DNA of 64,000 bases from Ilyonectria destructans (taxonomy: Eukaryota; Ascomycota; Sordariomycetes; Hypocreales; Nectriaceae). This document shows positions 46,748 through 57,037 of the stretch, piece by piece. The position numbers and the translations under genes are program-made. Under the pieces are notes generated by a model. That model did no database searches, was not told the DNA's origin, and worked only from the letters and a program-made list of their open reading frames with translations. The number at the start of each line of letters is the position of its first letter. Within the stretch, counting starts at the first letter, position 1. The stretch covers positions 496,001 through 560,000 of the forward strand of contig JAHEWK010000017.1 of the NCBI GenBank assembly GCA_020740775.1. The letters run 5' to 3'.

Positions 46748-48722
46748 ATGGAGTGGGAGACACGTGCAGCAGAAAAGAAGGCCCGCATCGATGCAAGCAT
46801 CCCGACTGAATGGCGAATCGAAACGCCGCAATCCGGGGTCTCTGTGATGTCATGTGCCAAAGAGAGCGGTATTTTGTCTGCTGACGAGTTGGCCATCACC
46901 GAGTCATCAGCTACGGATATTGTGAAGAGAATAGCTGCAGGCGATCTCACATCAGTTGCAGTGACTACAGCTTTTTGCAAGAGAGCTGCCTTGGCGCATC
47001 AATTAGTATGAACCCTGTGAATGCTGAATGAATGCAAATTATACTAAGTATCGTGTAGGTTAATTGCGCTCTGGAGTTCTTCCCTGAAATGGCTCTCGCA
47101 CGGGCGAAGGAGCTTGACGAGTATTATGCTCAAAACAAGAAGACGGTGGGGCCTCTACATGGCTTGCCCATCTCACTAAAGGACCAGTTTCGCATCAAGG
47201 TATAACCAAGTTCACTAAGAAAATGGCATTGAGCGTCATGAGCTTATCGACAGAAGCATGCTAATAGCTGCCTATAGGGCCTTGAAACAACTATGGGATA
47301 CGTCGCTTGGATTGGCAAGTATGAAACGGACGAATCTGTTCTCGTCACTCTACTTCATCAGGCTGGAGCAGTATTCTACGTCAAGACTAGCGTTCCGCAA
47401 AGCTTAATGGTTTGTGAAACCCTCAACAACATCATTGGCCGAACAGTGAACCCTCGAAACAAACACTGGTCATGTGGAGGGAGCTCAGGTGGTGAGGGTG
47501 CCATGGTCGGCTTCCGTGGCGGTATCATTGGTGTCGGTACCGATATTGGTGAGTTCAGACACTCGAACAGGGTGGTTGCGTTAATGTAGGGGTTAACAAA
47601 AATAGGCGGCTCCATTCGAGTTCCTTCGGCATTCAACTTCCTGTATGGCTTGCGACCCAGCCATGGTCGCCTTCCATATGCAAAGATGGCCAACAGTATG
47701 GAAGGGCAGGAAACCGTTCACAGTGTGTGTGGGCCGCTTTGCCATTCGATAGCAGACATGCGACTATTCATGACTTCAGTTTTGGAACAACAGCCGTGGC
47801 TTCATGACTCAAAGGTCATCCCGATGCCGTGGAGACAAGGCGAGGAGGATGCAGTCAAGTCCAAAATCGCATCTGGTGGACTGACTCTAGGGTTTTACAC
47901 CTGTGATGGCAATGTTGGTCCTACATCCTTTGTGTATTGAATCATACTGATCTAGTAGGTCCTTCCTCATCCGCCTATCATCCGTGCGGTCGAGACGGTC
48001 GTCGACAAGATGCAGAAGGCTGGACATTCGGTCCTCCCTTGGGAACCCTACAAGCATCCGTATGCTGTAGACCTTATCAACAAGATTTACGCCTCTGATG
48101 GGGGGACTGTATGTGTTTTTGCTTCTATCATTGCATAAACACTGACAATTTTAGGACGTCTTCAATACCCTCAAGTCTTCTGGAGAGCCAGCGATTCCAA
48201 ATTTCTCTGATTTGATCAATCCATCGTTACCTAAGATCGACATGAACGAGCTCTGGGACGCGCACCTCGAGAAATGGAAGTACCAGTGCGAGTACTTAGG
48301 CGCTATTCAGGCCTTTGAGAAGAAACATAGCACTGAATTGGATGCCATCATTGCTCCGATCACGCCCACAGCTGCCGTGAGACACGACCGGTTCAAGTAT
48401 TACGGATATGCAAGTGCGATCAATCTTCTGGACTTTACGAGTGTTGTTGTGCCAGTCTTATTTGCCGACAAGACGATCGATATTGAGAATACAGAGTTCA
48501 AGCCATTGACAAAGGTTGACAGCTTGGTGCAAGCAGAATGTAAGTTGCTTGCATTTTGTGTGTTTGGTACAGTAGCTAATTATGGTTGATATAGATGATC
48601 CAGAGGCGTACCATGGCGCACCAGCAGCCGTACAGATCATTGGAAGACGGCTGACAGAAGAGAGGGTTATGGCTATTGCGGAAGAGATTGGCAAGTTGCT
48701 TGGGAATGAGGTAGCATCTTGA
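46748..48722 (+). CDS. Acetamidase/general amidase (AmdS-like)
   Basis: Multi-exon gene of about 550 residues, start MEWETRAAEKKARIDASIPTEW, no signal peptide. Introns lie near 47006-47059, 47201-47278, 47548-47606, about 47910-47960, 48110-48155 and 48540-48595. The catalytic set of the amidase signature family is present: Lys in GLPISLKDQFRIKG, cis-Ser in CGGSSGGEGA and the nucleophile in GTDIG|GSIRVPSAF, restored by splicing; then YGLRPSHGRLPY and the C-terminal YHGAPAAVQIIGRRL. The architecture is that of fungal cytosolic acetamidase/general amidases, which release ammonia from short amides for nitrogen supply. GATA-factor control is usual in the family, not demonstrated here. It differs clearly from the secreted amidase upstream, so the pair is not a recent duplication. 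Confidence 0.88.
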
Positions 48723-48839
48723 GCAGACGAACGACATAGCCACTTTGCAGCAACCAGTTGGCTCGGTGGCCTTGACTCGATAATTTTGGCTTGCCTGTTC
48801 CAAACAACCCACGACGTATTTGCGACGACTACAGTAATT

Positions 48840-49558
48840 TCAGAAAACGCGTCTTACTTTGGCCTGTCGACTCTCCTCATCCTCTCCCCATCGATCTTGC
48901 CACATGTCCTGCTTTACATAGGACCGCCCCATCGGAGCTCCGCCCATTCCCCATTTCGTCTTCATTTCGTCTAGCGTGATGGGCCGGACAAGTTCGTAAA
49001 GTTCGATAATTTCGTATCCAAACTTGCACGACATGAGACCGGCATTGAAGTCAGCGTTTCCGATACCAACCGGTTCTTCCGGTACAGTGCCCGGCGTGCG
49101 TCGAATGTTGGAAGGAATCGTCGCAATGTGTCTGCGAGAGTTAGCCCGGATCCACAACTGCTTTCAAGATCCGTATCGGGTGGTGTTTACGTGATTGCTG
49201 CACATCCCTTCGTTTTCTGACTTCCTCCAGTCTCGTACAGCCATAAGCGTTCTACGCCGTCGCGTAGGCGGTAGTTTCTGTACTCATAGTTCTTGCGCTG
49301 GGCGGCAATGTCGGCTAGGTGGACGGGGTAGATTGACAACAGGACATCGGTTTGAACGCGTTCCGTCGCAGCGGAGGACAGAGTTGACGTGGCCGGTGAC
49401 TTTGGGGGTTTATTGACCTTTGCTCCTCGCTCTGTTTTTAGATTGGCTGCGGCATTGGCTGATGATGGAGCTGCGCTGCGCTTGAAGGAGGTCTGAGAAA
49501 GAGTGGTTTGCTTGAGCTCTGGCTTGGACTTGGATCTCAAGTTGCGTGTCGGCGCCAT
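48840..49558 (-). CDS. ASCH/PUA-like domain protein
   Basis: Two exons (49558-49191 and 49131-48840, intron gtaaac...cgcag) give 219 residues. The N-terminal 70 residues are basic, Ser/Lys/Ala-rich and probably disordered (MAPTRNLRSKSKPELKQTT). From about 75 the pattern LLSIYPVHLADIAAQRKNYEYRNYRL, with ERLWLYETGG and CAAITHIATIP after the splice, is that of ASCH/PUA-fold domains, which bind RNA or modified nucleotides. YELVRPITLDEMKTKWGMGGAP follows; the end is acidic/basic mixed. Nuclear or nucleolar location is suggested by the basic tail only. The exact role is unknown. It converges on the AmdS-like gene with about 120 bases between stops. Confidence 0.7.
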
Positions 49559-50052
49559 TCTTGGACAATCGCAAGCTCGTTGCTGGGAATTCTTGGTGTT
49601 TCTGGATCACATTCGTACGCGTTCATGTACGCGTCGTAACAGTCGAAATTGTATGAGAGTCTCAATTGCACTTTGACACGTAATCACGTGATCGCTAGGA
49701 GCCTTGCACTTCAGGCCAAGATTAATCACAGATTGGTAGATATGGATAAATGGGCGGTGGTTCCGAGCTATTGACTTCGTGACTCCGCTACCTGTGAATG
49801 CCGAGGAAGGTTATTTCCGCAGCGGAGCGGAGCACAAAGTCTATAAGGAGAATTGCGGTAGCGAAAGAATGGCAAGTTTGTTGAAGCGAAACAACTCTAA
49901 GCTAAGTACCAACTCACTCATTTACACGCTCAACTTCTATCATCTATGACTATTTTCCTGGCCCGGCGCATCCTTCCTTCTATCAGTCATCTAGTCGCAT
50001 CACCACCTACATCCAATCGAACTGATTTATCAAACAGACCCAAGCTCCCTCA
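49559..50052. other. Intergenic region, no gene seen
   Basis: Promoter of the ASCH gene and 3' flank of the secreted-protein gene. Nothing else recognised. Confidence 0.45.
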
Positions 50053-51126
50053 TCAGCAAAATGCGCAGATAACACTCCCGACAGCAGGCACGCCTGCAAA
50101 CGAACCTGCAAAATCAACAATGGCATTGAGATTGTTGTCACAGAAAGACCCACAGTACCCTTGATTCGAACACGAAATAGTCCAATGGATCCTCGCCTGG
50201 GTAGTCGCTTTGTCCTCTTTGCCCTCAGGATAGACACTCACCAAGACTGAACCAGTCTCTGGGTACGTGTACTGGCCGTACTCGAAGTCGTAACCCGGCT
50301 CACAAGGACCACCACCAGGTGGGCACTTCCCGTTATAGTGACCCTTCTTCGTCACTCTTGTCTTCGCAACCGCGGGTCCCACGGCGTCGATCAGGGTCTT
50401 TTTCATGCCATCGACGTTGTCGCGCGCCGAGAAGAAGCAGTCGTCGAATCTGATACTACAATCGCTACCAATGCCGTAAGACGCCCCTTTGCACTGAATG
50501 CCCTCATCGTCGTCGTTGATGTGGCGGAATGCATTTTCAGGTTTCCAAGCTTCGAGCTCAGCGTTGGTACCCTGCACGCGCACGCTGATGTCTTTCTTGG
50601 ACATGGAATAGTCGGTTTTCGTTTTCCAATTTGTCGGAGGGGGTGGTGATGGTGATGGCATGTGCCAGCAAATGTAGGCGGTGGTACAAGTCTTTCCGTC
50701 CGCTAGCTGGAATGCCGGCTTGCCATGCTCAGCCCAGCACTTGAAATCGTTTCCGAACGTGTGTTTTGCGTCGCCTGCATAGCTGTTGGATTCGGCCCAG
50801 TCTTTGATATCCGGGTTGATCCAAACTTGGAAAGTGTCGCCGTTGGGAAACTTGGTGGCAACACCACTTCGTCTCCATGGGTATGAGCCGTCCCAAGGCA
50901 CATTCGCAATCATATCGGGTTGAACCCACTTGTTGTTGCCACCACCTGGGTTGTATGATCCAGCATAGTATGCCATTTCTCGCGAAGTTGAGGCGCCATT
51001 GGGGAGAACTCCAATGCCGCAGTCCACGAGCATCAGGTGCTCGTTGGGTCGGTACTCCCGTGGATTGATGGTTGCGGCTTTAGAGCCTGAGAGCAAGAGG
51101 AGGCTGAGAGCTAGGAATGTCTTCAT
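50053..51126 (-). CDS. Secreted Cys-containing protein of unknown function
   Basis: Single exon, 357 residues. Signal peptide MKTFLALSLLLLSGSKAATI. The mature part splits into an N-terminal half (VDCGIGVLPNG, WVQPDMIANVPWDGSYPWR, FKCWAEHGKPAFQL, CTTAYICWHMP), a proline linker (PSPSPPPPTNWK) and a C-terminal half (CKGASYGIGSDCSIRFDDCF, GHYNGKCPPGGGPCEPGYDFEYG, CSNQGYCGSFCDN). Fifteen or so Cys suggest a disulphide-stabilised extracellular protein. I do not recognise the family and will not assign a function. The gene is intronless, unlike most neighbours, and codon use is not obviously different. Confidence 0.75.
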   Translation of the reverse strand: MKTFLALSLLLLSGSKAATINPREYRPNEHLMLVDCGIGVLPNGASTSREMAYYAGSYNPGGGNNKWVQPDMIANVPWDGSYPWRRSGVATKFPNGDTFQVWINPDIKDWAESNSYAGDAKHTFGNDFKCWAEHGKPAFQLADGKTCTTAYICWHMPSPSPPPPTNWKTKTDYSMSKKDISVRVQGTNAELEAWKPENAFRHINDDDEGIQCKGASYGIGSDCSIRFDDCFFSARDNVDGMKKTLIDAVGPAVAKTRVTKKGHYNGKCPPGGGPCEPGYDFEYGQYTYPETGSVLVSVYPEGKEDKATTQARIHWTISCSNQGYCGSFCDNNLNAIVDFAGSFAGVPAVGSVICAFC

Positions 51127-51900
51127 TTTTTATTTGCGTGGAACTGGAAGTTTTGGTGTTGGTAGAAGTATGAGTTGCAAGAAGTGCTCAAAGAAGTGTG
51201 AGTTGCGAGATGATCTGAAAATGCTTTCCTCTGCGGAAACAAGCCTGGTATATATACATCGAGAGTTGAGCAATTATCCAATGAGATTCCTCCCCAGCAG
51301 AGTCTGAAGTCCAACAGCTTGACGGTAGTATGACCGCATGATGCATATCCTTTGGTTGTTTCTTGGCTTGGAGTTCGGCGATGACATTGCTGCGCATGCA
51401 GAGGTCAAAAAATGAAAATGTGGCTTTAAGTCAGCACGGCGAACAGCTTTTTGAATTATAGTGGGGTTGGAACGCAAGAATCGTCCCATTCATTCCCGCT
51501 TACCTTCAGCGTGCATCGGGGAAGTAAGATCTTGCCTATTGTAGGGCGGACAAAACGTCGGCGTACTCCGAGGTCCCCGAAGGCTGAGTGCATACTTCAC
51601 CGAGCAAACTGGAAATAAGCGAATCCGGAGGATCTAGCCATACAAAGCTGGTTCCGGCTAAATATGGGTCAAAATAAATTCATCAAGAGTTCGGCCATAA
51701 AGCCGATTTCGAATTCTGGATTACGTCGTCTTGTTCGGATGGGTGTGAAGGCATCGTACTTGGGTCAATAGCACGCCTCCCTCAACGTTGTTTAGGTCTA
51801 CAGCTTGTTTTCAGGTGTGATACGATATGAGGGTTCCGGCCTTGGAACTGGCATTTCACCAGGCACACAGGGCTTGCTGCCGCTGTCGCTAGTAGCCGAA
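51127..51900. other. Promoter side of the secreted-protein gene
   Basis: No gene. The first 150 bases upstream contain TATA-like tatatata near 51250. Confidence 0.4.
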
Positions 51901-53130
51901 AAGAACACAGATTAAAAGAGAAAGAGAGGGCGAAGATCAGCAATACACCAGTCCGGGGCTGATGGCCACCCTTCTATGACATCATACTTAGGTCTTACAA
52001 TCATGTGGCACGAACCACTTCGTTGTTCGATGCTTCACTGAACATTGAAAAGTAGTTCGGCCGCCCTGGGACCCCCGCCCATACTCGATTATTTCAAACG
52101 ACAGAGAAATGTCTCCAAGTACTGCATATAATATGACGTTGCCTCTTAAGATTTCACTACTGTGGCCTCACTTCGTTGACTGACTATCCTCGAAAAGTCG
52201 TGTCAGGGTTAATTAATCTACTGAACATAAATTGGCTTTCTACGTGTACAAATACATTTACGTCTCACTTACACATACACGCGCGCTATGTATCGAAAAT
52301 AATTTAAGTATGTATTTTGCAGGTATCCCGCTATAGAATCATACCTTATTACCTAATCCACTATAGCATTAGATCATTTGCCAAGAAGTATATTTATATT
52401 CCTGCGTCAAAGGCAATATGATATCTATTTCTCCTCAGATATCAGGTCTATGCCGATACCGTCTAAATAGAACGCATAAGTTGCATACTTCATAAAGCTC
52501 GGTCTCCAACTTCTTCCATCCTCCAGAAGCTATGCTTATATACCTCCAGAAGATGGGAGTCTTGATTTTATATGGCTTCCAGTGTACCTTAATTGCGCCT
52601 TTGCTCAGTTTGGTGGAGAAGAAAGATTCGGCGGATAAGTAGCCATCGACCTAGACGGGGTAGTCTCGGATGGCTCGTGCTAGTATGTAGCTGATGGGAC
52701 AAAGCATTGGCAGCAGATATTCGCGGAATAAGAAGACAGTCCTGCTGAGATCATCAGCGAGTGCGGCTAAGCCGATAATACAGAGGCGGGGAACCTACGG
52801 CTTTGGCTTGTTATCTGCTCCTTTGTAGTAGCAAAGATAGACTTCCATTACAAGGATGTCTCTGCTACTATTCTTCGGATCTTTGACAATCCAAAGGGTC
52901 GAGTCTTCCGAGCATAGCGCTTTGTGCAATCGAACCGGCTCCGTTTTTTGATGATCAGCCTCTTGCTGCGCTGTAATAACTTAAAATATTAACCCTATTT
53001 TATTCAAAGCACAGCTATAAATGCAAGACTCCCGACACTATTTAATAATAAAGCCCTAGCAAGTATCCAGATTATCCGCGATCTCCATATAGCCGTATCT
53101 CCAATCTGTTCGTTGTTTTGTAATGTTGCG
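51901..53130. repeat. AT-biased decayed sequence, probable transposon relic
   Basis: From about 52200 to 53130 the DNA is AT-rich with many TA steps and dense stops, while protein-like pieces remain, e.g. plus strand near 52800-52910 (LWLVICSFVVAKIDFHYKD, ILRIFDNPKGRVFRA) before a stop. This looks like coding DNA eroded by C-to-T change (RIP-like). I cannot name the element; ends and repeats were not found. Confidence 0.35.
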
Positions 53131-53540
53131 CTCGGTGACTGTACTAGTTCATGCCCTCCCGGGCGGATAGGGAAGTCTCCCGGGTGATATTTCCTCATCC
53201 GGCTGGCGTTTTTCAGGGGGAGAAGTCATCGACGCTACTTCACTGGCCTCCCAAGGCCGGGGCGCCGGTGCTCTCTCCCTCGTGTGACAGATCATTTCAG
53301 CGTGCGGTTGGGGAACATCGGCTTCGGTGGCTTGCCACTAAGTTGACACGGGGCGCCATGCCTCCCCTGCCAGCTTAGATTGCGGATCCTTAATCCGAGA
53401 TGCTGACATGAGGTCATGGCGTAACTACAAAACAGAGAGCCGTCCGTCCCCCTCAAGCTACAACTCCCTGTATTTGGCCGAATACCTACGCTGCTACGAA
53501 TTGGGCACCGGCCTCTCCTCTAAGCGGCACGCACCACGAG
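53131..53540. other. Promoter region of the Pth11-like gene
   Basis: GC content returns to normal here compared with the preceding kilobase. No gene seen. Confidence 0.4.
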
Positions 53541-54581
53541 ATGGCTACAGTCGAATCGCCGCCTTCGTCTCAATCTTCAAACGACAGTCTGAGTCCGGTT
53601 GGCCTAGCCATTTGCTCCCCGCTGTTTGCGTTCGGATTGATCCTCTACACAATCAGAATCGTCACACGGGTCAGGCCGACGTACAAGCTGCGGCGTGCGG
53701 ATTACGTGATTTCGGCGGCAGTGGTGAGACATTGCCAGAACTTCCACTTTGGATGAATCAAATCGTATTAATCGCTTTTTGCAGCTATTTGAAATCCTTA
53801 CTTTCTCGTTCTTTATCTGCGCAATCGCCCACGGGTTCGGACGTCACAGCTATTTCGTGTCACCCCAAGACACGGCGCAAGTCATCAGATGGCTCTTCGG
53901 GGTTCAGATCGCAGGCATGTTGGCGTCCGCCCTCGCCAGGATATCCATCCCGCTGCTGCTCCTCGACTTCATGCCCGATTCAGCGGCGTGGAAGTCAACG
54001 TTGTGGGTTTCAATCACCGCTCAAGCCATAGCGCTCATTGCCACCTTGGTCTATGACTTTGCCGTATGTCAGCCGACGCGAGCTATGTGGGAAGAAGTCG
54101 CTGATGCTCACTGCGCTCCGGCAGTGGTCGGTTGGATAATTGGGTATATTTATTGTGGTAAGTGATCATGATGACGCAACCCGAATACCCTACTGATCGT
54201 GTGAAAGGAGTCTCTTTAATTTGCGATGTCCTATATGCGACAATGCCCGCGTTTCTCATCATGAAATTGAGCCGACCTGCCGTTGAGCGAGGCTTAATCT
54301 GCATTTTGATGGCGCTGTGTCTTACAGCAACAGCAGCCACCATGATGAAAATCTACCTGATGAAGCTATACGATTATACTTCGCCTGATATGTTACGATA
54401 CATGTTCAGGGTTTCTTTCTGGTGCAGGCTTGAGGAATTATCGCTGATCGTCGCTTCCTCTGCTCCGTTTGCTAAACCGGCAGTCGAGCGGATTCTCATC
54501 CGATTTAACCTCCCGACCTTTGGAAACCTAGTCAGACGCCTTCACAGCTATCACTCGAAAATCGACGATGCATCCGAATGA
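53541..54581 (+). CDS. Pth11/SAT4-like seven-TM membrane protein
   Basis: Three exons (53541-53723, 53785-54157, 54208-54581) give 309 residues. Start MATVESPPSSQSS; no CFEM domain, unlike the gene at 23.4 kb. Hydrophobic helices: LAICSPLFAFGLILYTI, LFEILTFSFFICAIAHGFG (made by the first splice), IAGMLASALARISIPLLLLDF, TLWVSITAQAIALIATLVYDF, VGWIIGYIYCGVSLICDVLYATMP (second splice), LICILMALCLTATAATMM, FWCRLEELSLIVASSAPF. CQPTRAMWE and DVLYATMPAFLIMKL are hallmark positions of the fungal rhodopsin-domain family. The C-terminal tail is short. Plasma-membrane sensing is assumed from the family; ligand unknown. Confidence 0.85.
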
Positions 54582-55895
54582 GGACTCGAGCAGGGCGCTG
54601 GCAGGATCCACCGGGAACTAGATATTGGAGGGTAGTTAGACGCCTTTTATGCCATCTTTATCCTTGGTACTCCGTAGATGCGGTGGCCATCTTCTTCCCG
54701 AGTCCCCAGTGGCAGCACTCTCAAGCAGGTGATGGCAATCTCATCCCATGTGCAAACTCAGCACCGTTCTCTCTGTGCTGATTCCTGGGGTGTGTGTTGT
54801 TGTCTCATATGAATGATAGAGAACGCCGAGGCTGCACTGTCGCCGATGGCGTTCAACCTAGCGCCGAAGTGGCGTATGGCGAGTATTCCTGCGGCCACAT
54901 GGCCAGCGCATGTGCCTTGGAATGGCCTCAATCATGGAATGCTGTTTACTCCTCAGTTTCAACCAGAGAGTCTCCGATGGGGGCGTTGAAGCCCGGGCGC
55001 ACAAGCCGCTTGGGACCAGGAACAGATGGTTGAGCTGTGGTATGTCTTGAGTTTGCACCGACAATGTCACTACCAGCTTATTACGAGGCTAAGTGATTGG
55101 AGATGCTTCACTTCAATTGGTAAAGCATTGCTTTTGTTGCTGATATTGATGGGCTTACAGGTCAGCCCGTGGCAAGAAATGCCATGTCTACGTCATGTCC
55201 CCAACAATCACCTGGCTGCCGGGCGCACTAGTAAAGTCTAGACCCTGTGTGTTAGGCTAGGGGAAGTGTCCGGGAATGCCACCGCTGCCGCCAAAATATG
55301 CAACTCTCTCGATCGAGCTACAGTGGCGCTCTGTGGCGACACTTCTGCTATCCTCACTGGTTCTCATTTTGGCACGGACACTCAGGCATATTCAGTGCAG
55401 TCGAACAAACCTGCTGTTGTTTTTTCCATAACTGGAGAGGAACTGGTTGCCACCAGCAGCATCTAGGATCTCGTTAGGCTCAGCTATAACGATTGGCCGT
55501 ACAGAATAAAAGTGAGATGCGAAAACAAAAGGAAGTGTGGTGTTGAAAGCTGCGACAGTTAATTACTGTATGTAGTAGTGCTGGGTGTGTTGGCGGGCTT
55601 TAGTAGGCGCTGGTGCCTCGAAACTAGCGGATCAGCACGCAGGTGCATTGGAATAGGCTGCAGGGGTTTTGCGCTGTCGTTTAGGCGTTCCCTGACTTAC
55701 ACTGGGTGGGGGGTGACGAGATGCAGGGCGGAAAAAAGCCCATCATGTAATAAAGGTTGCACGAATAGCAATACTCGAAACTAACACAGGGAAAAACTCT
55801 TTGCAATTCAAGCATTTGCATTACAACTCGAAAGTGTTTTTTTCGCCGCGAACAAATCATTCACGATATGGAGTCGAGATCCCATCAGCAAATAA
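54582..55895. other. Gene-poor region before tRNA-Ser
   Basis: No gene supported; open frames of 60-80 codons lack motifs. Confidence 0.45.
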
Positions 55896-55977
55896 GGCAC
55901 AGTGGCAGAGTGGTCTAATGCGTATGACTAGAAATCATATCTCTTCGGAGGCGTCTGTTCAAATCAGGCCTGTGTCG
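55896..55977 (+). tRNA. tRNA-Ser(AGA)
   Basis: 82 bases. Acceptor GGCACAG / CTGTGTC plus discriminator G, anticodon arm ATGA CTAGAAA TCAT with anticodon AGA, long class II variable arm (CTCTTCGGAG) and T-arm GTCTG TTCAAAT CAGGC. Several G-U pairs, but all stems close. No intron. Confidence 0.8.
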
Positions 55978-56346
55978 CGACAAATTCTTTTTTTTGTGTC
56001 AAACTCCCCGGGTTCCTCTATGGTCTTATCCGTTTCTTTTTAATTTTGCTCAATCACGCGTTCAAGGGAAAAGCCAGTTAAACCCCCAGGACGGACGGAC
56101 CTAGCTGCGCCACTGCATTTCCGGCTCCGGCAGTGAATGTTCCTGGGTTCATAAAGATGCAGAATGATGATGCGTAAAGGCGCCATCACTACCTCTCAAT
56201 TTGAGACAATCTGTATCGTAGACAGTGGCTATGCAGGCGCGAGGAGGACTCTATCTAAAATACTAATACAACAACTCAGCTAGACTAATCACCGTGTAAC
56301 AATCTACGTAACATGCGTCATCGCTTTTTTTACGGTTTTCAGGGCT

Positions 56347-56475
56347 ACACAGCTATAACAGCTACAGCAGCTATAGCGCCCTAAGCCTCCAGCAGCTACA
56401 GCACCTATAGCGCCTTAAGCTTCTAGCAGCTATAGTATTTTAAGCTTTTAATAGCTATAATATATATATATATAT
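56347..56475 (+). repeat. Short degenerating repeats (AGCAGCTATAGCGCC type)
   Basis: About four to five imperfect copies of a 25-35 base unit AGCAGCTATAGCGCC-CTTAAGC-TTCT. Successive copies lose C to T: GCGCC, then GTATTT, then an ATATAT tract. Lies 55 bases from the LTR. Confidence 0.6.
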
Positions 56476-56529
56476 ATTTTTAGCATTATTAAAATCACTG
56501 TTCTGACTACTATTTCAAATTCTATATAG

Positions 56530-56848
56530 TGTTACGACCCGTGCCGCGTAGACGCCTGGCGTCACGTGCACCCCACAAATTTCCCCCAATCAAATACACC
56601 TCACTGCGGCTCACGCCGTACTAAAGGACTCACCCGTGAGCCTCTACGGCTCACGCGTGAGCCTCTCCGGCTCACCTGCGATTCCAAGGCTCACCGCCGT
56701 GAGCCTCACCTATCATTCTAGTATATAGACACACGTTCATTAGCACTTTCCTAGACTCTTAGCTACCTCAGCTATCAATACAACTTGGTTACCTCAATCA
56801 CCTTGACTCGCTACGCATCACTGTGCTTGACTATTACCAGACGTAACA
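56530..56848 (+). repeat. 5' LTR of the Ty3/gypsy element
   Basis: 319 bases bounded by the perfect inverted ends TGTTACG / CGTAACA. It has TATA-like tatataga near 56720. I cannot compare it with the 3' LTR, so the right border rests on the inverted ends and on the position before gag. Confidence 0.75.
56608..56705 (+). repeat. Alternating GGCTCAC / GTGAGCC array in the LTR
   Basis: GGCTCAC at 56608, 56648, 56669, 56688 and GTGAGCC at 56636, 56657, 56699. Pairs 56636/56648 and 56657/56669 form hairpins with 7-bp stems and 5-base loops (tctac, tctcc); 56688/56699 form another. Confidence 0.8.
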
Positions 56849-57037
56849 TTTACCCAGTAAGTGACGCCCTAACCGATCTGCTAACATAAACCTACGGTTT
56901 ATCCACCAGCAACCCGTCTCTCGCCTACCCTATACCACGTATACGGCAGTCCAGAGAACACGACCGTTACACGTTGATAGCTCTTGTTCAGAACGGTTAC
57001 TCGCGTCAACCATTGAGCAATATCTCGTACTGTCAAG
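56849..57037 (+). other. Retrotransposon leader
   Basis: 189 bases between LTR and gag ATG. No TGG-type primer binding site follows the LTR directly (it continues tttacccagtaagtgacg). cccagtaagt near 56853 resembles a 5' splice site, so a leader intron is possible. Confidence 0.5.

Noticed and set aside
55896..56530. Targeting of the retrotransposon to the upstream tRNA-Ser gene
   Set aside because: The LTR is about 550 bases away; tRNA-directed elements insert much closer, and this one has a chromodomain.
56849..56880. Primer binding site right after the LTR
   Set aside because: No TGG start and no match to a tRNA 3' end that I can verify by eye; a match to host tRNAs or self-priming would have to be computed.
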